64,000 bases of DNA from Hephaestia sp. MAHUQ-44 (GTDB taxonomy: Bacteria; Pseudomonadota; Alphaproteobacteria; Sphingomonadales; Sphingomonadaceae): positions 218,595 through 282,594 of the forward strand of contig NZ_JAMSLX010000005.1 in assembly GCF_023806085.1 (NCBI RefSeq). Direction: 5' to 3'. Positions 19,484 through 28,573 of this stretch are shown piece by piece. Made by a program: the position numbers and the translations under genes. The notes under the pieces were generated by a model that worked only from the letters and a program-made list of their open reading frames with translations, made no database searches and was not told where the DNA came from. How positions within the stretch are numbered: position 1 is the stretch's first letter; each line of letters begins with the position of its first letter.

Positions 19484-20164
19484 TCAGGATTTCAAATAAC
19501 GATCGCCGCACGCCTTCATCACGTCGATCGGTGGGCCCAGCCGCACCGCCTGCGCCATTCCGCGCATCGCGCGCCCGGCCAATTCAGCGGGATTGATATC
19601 GCTGCCCGCCTGCAATTCCTCCAGCACCGATTGATCGAGCTGGCTGTTGAGCTTGATGTATGTTTCAGCACGCGCGTCGGGCGCCACCTCACTCCCTGCG
19701 AAAATCTGAAGCAGCACGGTCGACAGCGTGTAGCACATCATGCGCGTATCGCGGTTGTCGGGGGGAAGCGCCTTGAACGTACCCGCCTGCGTTTCCGGAA
19801 AGGCTTTCGCGCACGCGGCGGCATAAGGCGCGGCATTCTTTTCGGCGACGAATTTGCTTTGCAGGGTTTTGCCGCGCGCGCCGATCTGTTCCACTTTGGT
19901 CGGCTCGCCCACGCCGTTGAGCGACGCGCCGAGCAGGATGAAATGCGCGGCATGGCCAGCCTGGTCGACCGTGAGCGGGCCCGTGCCATCCTGTTCCTGC
20001 GCGAGCGCCAGCGTGGCGCCGTAACAAAGCGCGGCGCTCTCCTCCATGTCGGCCGGGAGCGTGATCTCGGCGGCGCCGCACCCGCTGAGGATCAGGCTCG
20101 CAGCGGCCGATATGCCGAGCGCGGTCCCCCGGCGCGACGTTTTGCGATACCGACCATGACGCAT
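19484..20164 (-). CDS. Predicted lipoprotein of unknown function
   Basis: 226 aa. After a basic start (MRHGRYRKTSRRG) comes a lipobox ASLILSGC, so it is probably a lipid-anchored periplasmic protein. The mature part is mostly helical with two cysteines flanking AAACAKAFPET and RMMCYTLSTV. ATG 20164 has GGGGAG six bases upstream. The longer open frame to 22708 is spurious, crossing two genes on the other strand. No family recognised. Confidence 0.75.
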   Translation of the reverse strand: MRHGRYRKTSRRGTALGISAAASLILSGCGAAEITLPADMEESAALCYGATLALAQEQDGTGPLTVDQAGHAAHFILLGASLNGVGEPTKVEQIGARGKTLQSKFVAEKNAAPYAAACAKAFPETQAGTFKALPPDNRDTRMMCYTLSTVLLQIFAGSEVAPDARAETYIKLNSQLDQSVLEELQAGSDINPAELAGRAMRGMAQAVRLGPPIDVMKACGDRYLKS

Positions 20165-20398
20165 CTCGATCTCCCCCCAGATAAACCGCACGCTTGTATC
20201 GCCTGTGGTTGCCATCGCCGACGCCGCCGCGTCTTGGACGGAGCGGAACACAATACGGACGAGCCGGCACAAGAGCGCAGAGATCGCAACTGCTTCGACA
20301 ACAAGGCGATAATCGCTTATATGCAATTGGTCGGTGTTCGTCTGGCCAACCCCTTTCAGGACAAACCAGATGGGTCGATCGACACCCGAGGAGAGCGA

Positions 20399-21391
20399 AT
20401 GACGGGCGCCAGACTGGTCGCGATCTGCGGCATCCTCCTCTTGTCGACACCCTCCTTGCCCGCGCTGGTGGCCGGGGCGGAACGCGCGCCCGGTTATGCT
20501 GCCGCAGGCCCGGTGTTCGACTTGCCCGCCGGGATGAGCGTGGATCGGCAGGAGGTGCACGTCGCGCTGCATTCGGTGCGGCTGCTCTATGTGTTCAGGG
20601 CCACCACCCACCGGACGGTGCATTTCAGTTTCCCCCTGCCCGCCATGCCGGTGGATGCCAGCCCCGATGCCATCGGACTTGGGGACGCGACGGCGGCGAC
20701 AGGCCTCGACGCCGATGTTCGACCGCCCAATTACCTGAACCTTGCGGTGCGCGTGAACGGCACCCCGCGGACACTCGCCGGCCATGGTCGTGCGCTGTTC
20801 AAGGGCCACGACGTGACGCGACGCTTGCGCGATGCCCGCGTGCCCCTGCTGTACCCACTCGACGGCGAGGCGCCGTGGCGCCACCTTCCGCCACAAACGC
20901 AGGCGATGCTCAAGGCAGACGGCCTGATCGACACCGATGCGGCGCAATGGCAGTTTCAGACCATTTTTGAATGGGATCAGGCATTCGAGCCGGGCGAAAC
21001 CCGGATCGAGATCGGCTATATTCCGGTCGCCGATTATTGGAGCGACATCACATCGAACCACTTCCCCGAGATCGCCCCCGGCGGCTCGGCGACGCGGGCC
21101 TATTGTATCGACGATGCGCTTCGTCGCGCCTTTCTCCGCAACCCCAATTACGAACTCTATACCGTCACCCATGGCGTGACACGATCGGGCGGGTGGCACG
21201 GCCCGGTTGGTCATTATCGTCTGGTGGTCGACAAGAACTCGGTCAGCAATATGGTTGCGTTCTGCCCGGCGTCGGCAACCAAGACCTCGCCGACGACCTT
21301 CAGTTGGACGGCCACCAATGTCACGCGCGACGATGCCATCAGCGTGCTGTTCTTTGTCGATCCAGCTGACGCGGCGTCCAACGCACACTAG
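20399..21391 (+). CDS. DUF4424-like secreted protein
   Basis: 330 aa with a signal peptide (LVAICGILLLSTPSLPALVAGAE). The pattern VDRQEVHVALHSVRLLYVFRATTHRTVHFSFPLP, later LNLAVRVNGTP and FEPGETRIEIGYIPVADYW, fits DUF4424 proteins, which are secreted and of unknown role. The start is ATG 20399 with GAGGAGAG just upstream; the upstream in-frame extension crosses the divergent lipoprotein gene. Beta-rich with a few cysteines. Monocistronic as far as visible. Confidence 0.65.
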   Translation: MTGARLVAICGILLLSTPSLPALVAGAERAPGYAAAGPVFDLPAGMSVDRQEVHVALHSVRLLYVFRATTHRTVHFSFPLPAMPVDASPDAIGLGDATAATGLDADVRPPNYLNLAVRVNGTPRTLAGHGRALFKGHDVTRRLRDARVPLLYPLDGEAPWRHLPPQTQAMLKADGLIDTDAAQWQFQTIFEWDQAFEPGETRIEIGYIPVADYWSDITSNHFPEIAPGGSATRAYCIDDALRRAFLRNPNYELYTVTHGVTRSGGWHGPVGHYRLVVDKNSVSNMVAFCPASATKTSPTTFSWTATNVTRDDAISVLFFVDPADAASNAH

Positions 21392-21417
21392 CGCGCCGCG
21401 TCTCGCCAACCCTCGCA

Positions 21418-21468
21418 CCATCTTTCCCGCTTCCGTCACGACCGCGCAATTCATGGATCCTAACCCTA
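21418..21468 (-). repeat. Solo end of the 25358-25625 repeat element
   Basis: Read on the minus strand, this stretch reproduces about 50 bases of the left end of the element at 25358 (shared core GCGCGGTCGTGACGGA and GCGGGAAAGATGG) with a handful of changes, and the remainder of the element is absent. It lies between the DUF4424 gene and the alcohol dehydrogenase gene. Confidence 0.8.
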
Positions 21469-21547
21469 ATATTGAGGCGCCACGACGCCTATCTTCAGCA
21501 CGTCCGGGCGCCCGCAGAGGCGTTCTCTTGCTTCCGAGGAGATCCGC

Positions 21548-22603
21548 ATGACCACCAAAGCCTATGGCGCCTACGCCGCCGATCGTCGTCTCGAACCGTT
21601 GACGATCACCCGCCGCGCGCCCGGCCCGCACGATGTCGTCATCGAGATCGCTTATTGCGGTGTCTGCCATTCGGACCTGCATCAGGTCCGCAGCGAATGG
21701 GGCGGCACGCATTACCCGTGCGTCCCCGGCCATGAGATCGTCGGCCATGTCCGCGCGGTGGGCGACGAGGTGACCGATTTCGCGGTGGGAGAAACGGTCG
21801 GTGTCGGCTGTATGGTCGATAGCTGCCAGGCATGCCCGTCGTGCGATGAGGGGCTCGAACAATATTGCACCGGATCGGGCTTCGTCGGCACGTATAACGG
21901 CCCGACATCCGACGCGCCGGGCCATACGCTCGGTGGTTATTCGCAGGCGATCGTGGTCAATGACAGGTTCGTGCTCAAGATCCGCCACCCCGAGGCACAG
22001 CTTGCCGCGGTCGCGCCGCTGCTGTGCGCCGGGATCACCACCTATTCGCCGCTGAGGCACTGGCAGGCTGGGCCGGGCAGGAAGATCGGAATCGTCGGGA
22101 TCGGCGGGCTCGGCCATATGGGGATCAAGATCGCGCACGCGATGGGCGCGCATGTCGTCGCCTTCACCACCTCCGAGAGCAAGCGCGACAGCGCCCGTTC
22201 GCTTGGCGCCGATGAGGTCGTCAACGCACGCAACGCCGCGGAGATGGACGCACATGCCGGCAGTTTCGACATGATCCTCGATACCGTCGCCGCGAGCCAC
22301 GATCTCGACGCCTTCGCCAAGCTGCTCGCTCGCGACGGGACGCTGGTGCTGGTCGGCGTGCCCGAACACCCGCACCCCTCGCCCAATATCGCGCCACTGA
22401 TTTTCAAGCGCCGCGCGATCGCCGGGTCGCTGATCGGGGGTATCGCCGAGACGCAGGAAATGCTCGACTTCTGCGCCGAACACGGAATCGTCTCGGACAT
22501 CGAGATGATCCGTATCGAGCAGATCGACGAGGCCTACGACCGGATGCAGCGCAGCGATGTGAAATACCGCTTCGTCATCGACAATGCGACGCTCGACGCC
22601 TGA
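21548..22603 (+). CDS. Zinc-dependent alcohol dehydrogenase (cinnamyl-alcohol/YahK type)
   Basis: 351-aa medium-chain dehydrogenase. Catalytic zinc ligands lie in CGVCHSDLHQVRSEWGGTHYPCVPGHEIVG, with the GHE motif; structural zinc cysteines in CMVDSCQACPSCDEGLEQYC. The cofactor site GIGGLGHMGIKIA is followed by TTSESKRDSA, where Ser and Lys rather than Asp suggest NADP preference. Overall it matches the CAD/YahK group that reduces aldehydes to alcohols with broad specificity. Monocistronic; GAGGAGATCCGC precedes ATG 21548. Confidence 0.93.
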   Translation: MTTKAYGAYAADRRLEPLTITRRAPGPHDVVIEIAYCGVCHSDLHQVRSEWGGTHYPCVPGHEIVGHVRAVGDEVTDFAVGETVGVGCMVDSCQACPSCDEGLEQYCTGSGFVGTYNGPTSDAPGHTLGGYSQAIVVNDRFVLKIRHPEAQLAAVAPLLCAGITTYSPLRHWQAGPGRKIGIVGIGGLGHMGIKIAHAMGAHVVAFTTSESKRDSARSLGADEVVNARNAAEMDAHAGSFDMILDTVAASHDLDAFAKLLARDGTLVLVGVPEHPHPSPNIAPLIFKRRAIAGSLIGGIAETQEMLDFCAEHGIVSDIEMIRIEQIDEAYDRMQRSDVKYRFVIDNATLDA

Positions 22604-22775
22604 CGCGGGAACCTCCGGCGGCGGCACGCATCTGATCGAGCAGGGCGGGCGCTCGCGCACGCGGGCGCCAGACCCTATATGGTGATCTGACGCGGGGCCG
22701 CCGGCCACGAGGGCCTCAACGACACTTGCCCGCGCCGCGCGAGATCATCCGCGCGCACGAGCAAGGAGACAGCCA

Positions 22776-24302
22776 ATGGGGCACGATTCCTCGGCACCGA
22801 CCGGACCCGATTTCACGCAAGGCATCCCTCTTGCCGAGATCGCGGACGGCGGCATGGTGGCGGGCCATGTCGGCGGTGAGGCCGCATTGCTAATCGCGCG
22901 GGGCGACGATCTGTTCGCGGTTGCCGCCACCTGCACGCATTATGGCGGGCCGCTCGCCGAAGGGCTGCTGGTCGGCGAGACGATCCGATGCCCGTGGCAC
23001 CACGCCTGCTTCAACCTGCGCACCGGCCACCCGCACGCGCCCGCGCTCGACGCCCTCAAACGCTGGCGGGTGGAGACGCGCGACGGCACCGCTTTCGTGC
23101 GCGAGGAACTGCCCGAACACCGGCCTTCTGCATTGGCCGACACCGCGCTGCCCGCATCGATCGTCGTCGTCGGGGGTGGCGCGGCAGGCAATGCCGCGAT
23201 CGAAACGCTGCGGCGAGAAGGCTATCAGGGACCGATCACGCTGATCAGCGCCGACGCCGCTTTGCCGTGCGACCGGCCCAATCTGTCGAAAGACTATCTC
23301 GCCGGATCGGCCGCACCCGAATGGATTCCGCTGCGTTCAGCCGATTTCTACGCCGAACAGCGGATCGACGTTCGGCTGGCGTGCCGCGTCACCGCGATCG
23401 ATCCGGGGCGGAACAGGCTGACGCTCGACGACGGCAGCACGCTCGATTACGGCGCGTTGTTGCTCGCGACCGGTGCCTCCCCGGTCCGGCTGACGATCCC
23501 CGGCGCCGATTTGCCGCATGTCCACGTCTTGCGGACGCTGGCCGACGCCGACGCGCTGATCGCCGGGCTCGACGGGGCGACGCGCTGCGTGATCGTCGGC
23601 GCGAGCTTCATCGGCCTCGAAGCGGCGGCCGCGCTCAGCACACGCGGGATCGAGGTGCATGTCGTCGCACCCGACAAGCGGCCGATGGAACGCGTGCTTG
23701 GCGCGGCGATCGGTGACGCGGTGAAGGCGCTCCACGAAGCGCATGGGGTGGTGTTCCATCTCGAAACCACGCTCACCGCGATCCACCCCGATCGGGTGAC
23801 GCTGTCGACCGGCACCGATCTCGCCGCCGATCTGGTCGTCACCGGGATCGGCGTGCGCCCCGATATCGCGCTCGCCGAGGCGGCCGGGCTCGCCACCGAT
23901 CGCGGCGTATCGGTCGATGCCTTTCTCACAACAAGCGCGCCGGGCATCTACGCCGCGGGCGATATCGCGCGCTGGCCCGATGCGCGCACCGGCGACAATA
24001 TCCGCGTCGAACATTGGGCGGTCGCCGAACGGCAGGGCGCCACCGCCGCCCGCAATATGCTCGGCCGGCACGAGCGCTTCGCGGCGGTGCCGTTCTTCTG
24101 GTCGCAACATTACGACACGACGATCAACTACGCCGGTCATGCCGAGGGCTGGGACCGGATCGAGATCGACGGCGATCCCGCCGCGCACGATTGCACCGTC
24201 ACTTATTGGCAAAGCGGCACCCGGCGCGCGGTGGCGACGATCGGGCGCGACATCGCCTCGCTCGACGCCGAAGCGGCGTTCGAGAAGGAGGTATCGGCAT
24301 GA
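22776..24302 (+). CDS. Rieske domain fused to FAD-dependent ferredoxin/NAD(P) oxidoreductase
   Basis: 508 aa. Residues 15-110 form a Rieske [2Fe-2S] domain (CTHYGGPLAEG and CPWHHACFNLRTG). From about 127 a two-dinucleotide-domain flavoprotein follows: FAD motif VVVGGGAAGNAAIETLR, NAD motif CVIVGASFIGLEAAAAL, and the FAD-pyrophosphate motif GIYAAGDIARWPD. This matches the apoptosis-inducing-factor-3/nitrite-reductase-like group and ferredoxin reductases of oxygenase systems. With its own Rieske centre it can pass NAD(P)H electrons onward by itself; the acceptor is unknown. It overlaps the DUF488 gene by ATGA. Confidence 0.9.
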   Translation: MGHDSSAPTGPDFTQGIPLAEIADGGMVAGHVGGEAALLIARGDDLFAVAATCTHYGGPLAEGLLVGETIRCPWHHACFNLRTGHPHAPALDALKRWRVETRDGTAFVREELPEHRPSALADTALPASIVVVGGGAAGNAAIETLRREGYQGPITLISADAALPCDRPNLSKDYLAGSAAPEWIPLRSADFYAEQRIDVRLACRVTAIDPGRNRLTLDDGSTLDYGALLLATGASPVRLTIPGADLPHVHVLRTLADADALIAGLDGATRCVIVGASFIGLEAAAALSTRGIEVHVVAPDKRPMERVLGAAIGDAVKALHEAHGVVFHLETTLTAIHPDRVTLSTGTDLAADLVVTGIGVRPDIALAEAAGLATDRGVSVDAFLTTSAPGIYAAGDIARWPDARTGDNIRVEHWAVAERQGATAARNMLGRHERFAAVPFFWSQHYDTTINYAGHAEGWDRIEIDGDPAAHDCTVTYWQSGTRRAVATIGRDIASLDAEAAFEKEVSA

Positions 24303-24673
24303 CGACCCCCGCTTTCCCGCCCGCGCATCTCAAGCTCAAACGCGCCTACGAGCCCGCCGTGCCCGAAGACGGCGTGCGCGTCCTGATCGACCGGCTCTGG
24401 CCGCGTGGGGTGAGCAAGGCCAGCGCCGCGCTCGACGAATGGATGAAGGAGATCGCGCCGAGTACCGAATTGCGCAAATGGTTCGGCCACGATTCCGCGC
24501 GCTGGGAAGAATTCCAGCGCCGCTACCGCGCCGAGCTTCAAGCCCACGCCGAGGCGCTGGATCGCCTGCGCGCACTCGCCGAAAAGCACGTCGTGACGCT
24601 GGTCTACAGCGCGCATGACGCGGCGCATAACGATGCGGTGGTACTCCGCGAGGTGTTGACCGAAAAAAGCTGA
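24299..24673 (+). CDS. DUF488 family protein (YeaO type)
   Basis: 124 aa. The motif VRVLIDRLWPRGVSKASAALDEWMKEIAPSTELRKWFGHD and then VVTLVYSAHDAAHNDAVVL are signatures of the short DUF488/YeaO family, whose function is uncertain. The ATG at 24299 overlaps the preceding stop, giving translational coupling with the Rieske flavoprotein. Complete and uninterrupted. Confidence 0.88.
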   Translation: MTTPAFPPAHLKLKRAYEPAVPEDGVRVLIDRLWPRGVSKASAALDEWMKEIAPSTELRKWFGHDSARWEEFQRRYRAELQAHAEALDRLRALAEKHVVTLVYSAHDAAHNDAVVLREVLTEKS

Positions 24674-24678
24674 GGGGA

Positions 24679-25347
24679 TCAGCCCATTCCGCCGAGCGCG
24701 TTCACCGAGAAGGCCAGGATGCCCATGTTGAACACGAACGCGGCCATCGACTGGATCAGCGCGACACGGCGGATATGCGCGCCGGTGATCGCGATATCCG
24801 AGGTCTGGAACGTCATCCCCAGCGTGAAGCTGAAATAGAGGAAATCCCAATAATCGGGGGTCGGCGTTTTGGGCATGTCCAGCCCGCCTCGATCTCCGCC
24901 GCCATCGCCGCCAAGATAATAAAGATGCGCATAGTGCAGCATGAACACGCTGTTGGCGAACAGCCATGCCAGCGCCAGCGTGATCACGATCAGCGCGATC
25001 GCGGGCCAGTCGAGCGTCGATTTGCCGGCGATCAGCGTGCCCACCGCGACCAGGACCACCAGCGAGATCAGCACCGTGAGCACAAGCAACCCGCCACGCC
25101 GGGCATCGTTGGCCGCCGCCGTGCGCCGCATCGTCGCGGCATCGTCGTTGAACAGCGACGCCAACGCGGCGAGAAAGGCGAGCGCCGCGGCATCGAACCC
25201 GATCAGCGGCGCGATCCGCGCGGACGCGCCGAGCACGCTCGCGACCATCGTTCCGGCGACGAGCACCACCCCGAACAGAACAAAGCGCGCGGGCGCGATC
25301 CGTTTGGCGATCGCGGCGTCGGCCGCGGTGCGGGACCGCGCGTTCAT
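24679..25347 (-). CDS. DUF1345 membrane protein
   Basis: 222 aa with five predicted membrane segments. The signature YWDFLYFSFTLGMTFQTSDIAITGAHIRR near the C-terminus is characteristic of DUF1345, a family of inner-membrane proteins of unknown role; the pore-like helix resembles that of two-segment ion channels. A Gly/Asp-rich loop precedes it. Convergent with the DUF488 gene (5 bases apart). Its promoter side abuts the small element at 25358-25625. Confidence 0.85.
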   Translation of the reverse strand: MNARSRTAADAAIAKRIAPARFVLFGVVLVAGTMVASVLGASARIAPLIGFDAAALAFLAALASLFNDDAATMRRTAAANDARRGGLLVLTVLISLVVLVAVGTLIAGKSTLDWPAIALIVITLALAWLFANSVFMLHYAHLYYLGGDGGGDRGGLDMPKTPTPDYWDFLYFSFTLGMTFQTSDIAITGAHIRRVALIQSMAAFVFNMGILAFSVNALGGMG

Positions 25348-25357
25348 CGCGCGCGCC

Positions 25358-25625
25358 TAGGGTCAGGACCCATTGATTGCGCGGTCGTGACGGAGGCGGG
25401 AAAGATGGCGCGAGAAGGCGCGCGTGCGGTCCATAGCAGCGCTATGGACCAATCGAGCAACGCGCTCGCGGCGCTTTCCCGCCCCGCCCTTCGGGTGTCC
25501 CCCTGCGGGCCCGTGGCAGCGTCGAAGCGTCTCGACGGGGGAAAACCCCCGCCTTCGACGCTTCTCCTCACCACGAACCCGCAGGGCGACATCACGATCC
25601 TCGCAATCAATGGGTCCTGACCCTA
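25358..25625 (+). mobile_element. 268-bp MITE-like element with 24-bp terminal inverted repeats
   Basis: The ends 25358-25381 and 25602-25625 are perfect inverted repeats (outer part TAGGGTCAGGACCCATTGAT). The interior has no gene, but contains a perfect hairpin with arms GGTCCATAGC and GCTATGGACC (25430-25452), and a second long inverted repeat built on AGCGTCGAAG/CTTCGACGCT. A partial copy of the left end lies at 21418-21468. Small size, no coding capacity and terminal repeats fit a miniature transposable element or a palindromic intergenic repeat. No target-site duplication is obvious. Confidence 0.75.
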
Positions 25626-27890
25626 AGCGGCCATCACGCGCACGGGGATCGCCTTGGCGGCGGGCGTGCCGCTGGTCCGGTCGTAATGGTCGAGCGGCAG
25701 CAGCGGATTGAGTTCGGGGAAATAGCCCGCGAGCGACCCGCGCGGCATCGGATAATCGATCACCGTCAGCCCCTCGACGCGCCGCGACACCCCGTCGTCG
25801 CTGATCGTTTCGGCGACCACGCGCGCCTTGGGGGCCAGCCCCCGTTCGGCGCGATCCTCAGCGTTCATGAACAGCACCATGCGATCGTTATACACCCCGC
25901 GATAGCGATCGCTGTAGCTGTAGATCGTGGTGTTGAACTGATCGTGCGAGCGCACCGTCGCCAGCCGCAGCATCGCCGGATCGGCCACGCTCGGGTTCAC
26001 CTCGAGCCCCGGCAGGATCAGGAAATTCGCCTTGCCGTTGGGGGTCGACCAGACGCGGCGGCGCGGCGGGATATCGAGATGGAAGCCGCGCGGGGCTTTG
26101 ATCCGTTCCGAAAAGCCGGTGTAGATCGCGGGATAGACCTGGGCGATCGCCTCGCGGATCAGGTCGTAATCGTCGCTATAGCTTTCCCACCGCACCTTGC
26201 TGTCGGGCAAGGTCGCGCGCGCCATCCGGCACACGATCTCGACCTCGGGCAGCAGATCGGGGCTGGCGGGTGCGAGCACCCCGCGCGAGGCGGTGACGTT
26301 CGAGAACGAATCCTCGATCGTGATGAACTGCTCGCCGGCCGCGGTGCGGATTTCCTCCGACCGCGCGACCACCGGCAGGATCAGCGCGTCGCGGCCGTGG
26401 ACCACATGGCCGCGGTTGAGCTTGGTGGTGATCGCGACCGTCAGCGCGAGCCCGCGCATCGCGGCATAAGCGCGCTCGGTATCGGGCACCGCGCGGACGA
26501 AATTGCCGCCGAGGCCGATGAACACCTTCGCCGTCCCGTCGAGCATCGCCGCGATCGATTCCACCGTGTGATGGCCATGTTCGCGCGGCGGCTCGAACCC
26601 GAACACCTCACGCACCCGATCGAGATAGGCCGGGGTCGGTTTTTCATCGATGCCGACGGTGCGATCGCCCTGCACGTTCGAATGCCCACGGATCGGCGAG
26701 ATACCCGCGCCGAGCTTGCCGAAATTCCCCTTGAGCAGCAGCAGATTGGCGATCTGCTGCACCAATTGTGAGCTTTTCCGGTGCTGGGTGATGCCCATGC
26801 CATAGCAGATGATCGTCGCGCGCGAGGCGATGTAGATCGCGGCACAGCGGCGGATCTGCTCCTCGGCGACCCCCGAGACCGCGACGATCTCCGCCCAATC
26901 CTGCGCCATGATATCGGCGCGCAGCGCCTCGAGCCCGGCGGTGTGCTCGGCGACGAAATCGTGATCGATAATCGCCTCGCCTTCGGCCTCGCGCTCGAAG
27001 ATCACGCGCATCAGCCCCTTGAGGAAGGCAAGATCGCCGCCGATCCCGATATGGACGAACTCGCTCGCGATCGGGGTCGATCCGAAGGTCGCCATCTGGA
27101 CGATATCCTGCGGCTCGGTGAAGCGCATCAGCGCGCGTTCGGGCATCGGGTTGACGACGACGATCGGCACCCCGCGCTTGCTGGCCTCGACGAGGTTGGT
27201 CATCATCCGCGGCGCGTTGGTGCCGGTATTCTGGCCGATCACGAAGATCGCCTCGGCGTGTTCGAAATCCTCCATGATGACGGTGCCCTTGCCGACGCCG
27301 ATCGCATGGGGCAGCCCGCGGCTGGTCGGCTCGTGGCACATGTTCGAGCAATCGGGGAAATTGTTGGTCCCGAATTCGCGCACGAAGATCGAATAGAGGA
27401 ACGCCGCTTCGTTGGGCGTGCGGCCCGAGGTGTAGAACTCCGCCTCATGCGGGCTGTCGAGCGCGCGCAGATGCGCACCGATCAGCGCGAAGGCGCTGTC
27501 CCAATCGCACGGGACATAGTGATCGGTCGCCGCGTCGTAGCGCATTGGTTCGGTCAGCCGGCCCTGGATTTCGAGCCAGTAATCGGACTTTTCCATCAAT
27601 TCGGTGACGGTATGCTGCGCGAAGAATTCGCGCGTGACGCGGAATTTGGTCGCCTCATGCGCGAGCGCCTTGGCGCCATTCTCACAGAAATCGAGCGTCT
27701 TCTTGCGGTCCGCATCGGGGAAGGCACAGCTTGGGCATTTGAAGCCGCCCGGCTGGTTCATCGAGACCAGCGCGCGCGAACCCTTGGTGACGACGCTTTG
27801 TTCGAGCAGCACCTTCGCGGTCGCCGCCGCCGCGCCCCAACCGCCCGCGGGGCGATCGTAGGTTTTGTAGCGGGGCCGGTCTCCAGCCAT
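25623..27890 (-). CDS. FdhF/YdeP family molybdopterin oxidoreductase
   Basis: 755 aa, molybdenum-bis-MGD-type oxidoreductase of the formate-dehydrogenase-alpha-like group that includes E. coli YdeP. MGD-binding stretches include YTSGRTPNEAAFLYSIFVREFGTNNFPDCSNMCHEPTS, VIGQNTGTNAPRM, and SPIRGHSNVQGDRTVGI. Only a reduced CPSCAFPD cluster motif is present near residue 53, unlike the four-cysteine motif of true formate dehydrogenases, so the electron route is unclear. YdeP relatives are linked to acid resistance. The TAG stop lies inside the inverted repeat of the neighbouring element. Confidence 0.9.
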   Translation of the reverse strand: MAGDRPRYKTYDRPAGGWGAAAATAKVLLEQSVVTKGSRALVSMNQPGGFKCPSCAFPDADRKKTLDFCENGAKALAHEATKFRVTREFFAQHTVTELMEKSDYWLEIQGRLTEPMRYDAATDHYVPCDWDSAFALIGAHLRALDSPHEAEFYTSGRTPNEAAFLYSIFVREFGTNNFPDCSNMCHEPTSRGLPHAIGVGKGTVIMEDFEHAEAIFVIGQNTGTNAPRMMTNLVEASKRGVPIVVVNPMPERALMRFTEPQDIVQMATFGSTPIASEFVHIGIGGDLAFLKGLMRVIFEREAEGEAIIDHDFVAEHTAGLEALRADIMAQDWAEIVAVSGVAEEQIRRCAAIYIASRATIICYGMGITQHRKSSQLVQQIANLLLLKGNFGKLGAGISPIRGHSNVQGDRTVGIDEKPTPAYLDRVREVFGFEPPREHGHHTVESIAAMLDGTAKVFIGLGGNFVRAVPDTERAYAAMRGLALTVAITTKLNRGHVVHGRDALILPVVARSEEIRTAAGEQFITIEDSFSNVTASRGVLAPASPDLLPEVEIVCRMARATLPDSKVRWESYSDDYDLIREAIAQVYPAIYTGFSERIKAPRGFHLDIPPRRRVWSTPNGKANFLILPGLEVNPSVADPAMLRLATVRSHDQFNTTIYSYSDRYRGVYNDRMVLFMNAEDRAERGLAPKARVVAETISDDGVSRRVEGLTVIDYPMPRGSLAGYFPELNPLLPLDHYDRTSGTPAAKAIPVRVMAA

Positions 27891-27976
27891 GATCAGACTC
27901 CGAAACGTTACCGAACAGGATCATGATAAAGCACGGTATGCCAACGTTGGCGACCCGCATTGGCTCCGGGAGGCCG

Positions 27977-28564
27977 CTACAGCCCCAATTCGCGCAGTGC
28001 CGCGCGGACACTCGGCAGCAAATCAGCCTCGAACCACGGGTGCTTGGCGAACCACGGCTGGTTGCGCGGCGACGGATGCGGCAGCGGCAGATAGCCCAGT
28101 GGCAGATACTCGCGCCACGCGGCCACCGTGGCGGTCAGCGTCGGCTTGCGGCGCGCGCGCAGATAATAGGCTTGCGCATAGCTTCCGACGAGCAGCGACA
28201 GCGCGATATCGGGCAGTTGGGCGAGCAGCTTGGCGTGCCACAGCGGCGCGCATTCGGGGCGCGGCGGATTGTCGCCCGAGGCCGCCTTGCCCGGATAGCA
28301 GAACCCCATCGGCACGATCGCGACCTTGGCGGGATCGTAGAATTGCGCCGGGCTCAGCCCCAGCCAGCCGCGCAGCCGATCGCCCGAGGGATCGTTCCAC
28401 GGCACTCCGGTGTCGTGCACCTTGCGCCCCGGCGCCTGGCTGATGATGCACAGCCGCGCGGTGCGCCCCGCCTGCACCACCGGCCGTGGGCCACATGGCA
28501 GATCGGCCGCGCACACGCGGCACGCGCGAATGTCGTCGAGCAATTGCGCCAGCGGATCGTGCAT
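27977..28564 (-). CDS. Uracil-DNA glycosylase family protein
   Basis: 195 aa, UDG superfamily fold. Motifs: CRVCAADLPCGPRP near the start, IISQAPGRKVHDTGVPWNDPSGDRLRGWLG (active-site loop), and LPHPSPRNQPWF (the HPSP/R motif). It belongs to the small group often annotated simply as uracil-DNA glycosylase family; activity on uracil is not certain from sequence. The gene ends nine bases after the HAD gene begins its own stop, with both on the minus strand and 9 bases apart, so they are probably co-transcribed. Confidence 0.85.
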   Translation of the reverse strand: MHDPLAQLLDDIRACRVCAADLPCGPRPVVQAGRTARLCIISQAPGRKVHDTGVPWNDPSGDRLRGWLGLSPAQFYDPAKVAIVPMGFCYPGKAASGDNPPRPECAPLWHAKLLAQLPDIALSLLVGSYAQAYYLRARRKPTLTATVAAWREYLPLGYLPLPHPSPRNQPWFAKHPWFEADLLPSVRAALRELGL

Positions 28565-28573
28565 GGTCCGCGC

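Noticed and set aside
19484..22708. 1074-aa open frame on the minus strand
   Set aside because: Only the last 226 codons form a protein with a lipobox and ribosome site; the rest is antisense to the DUF4424 and alcohol dehydrogenase genes.
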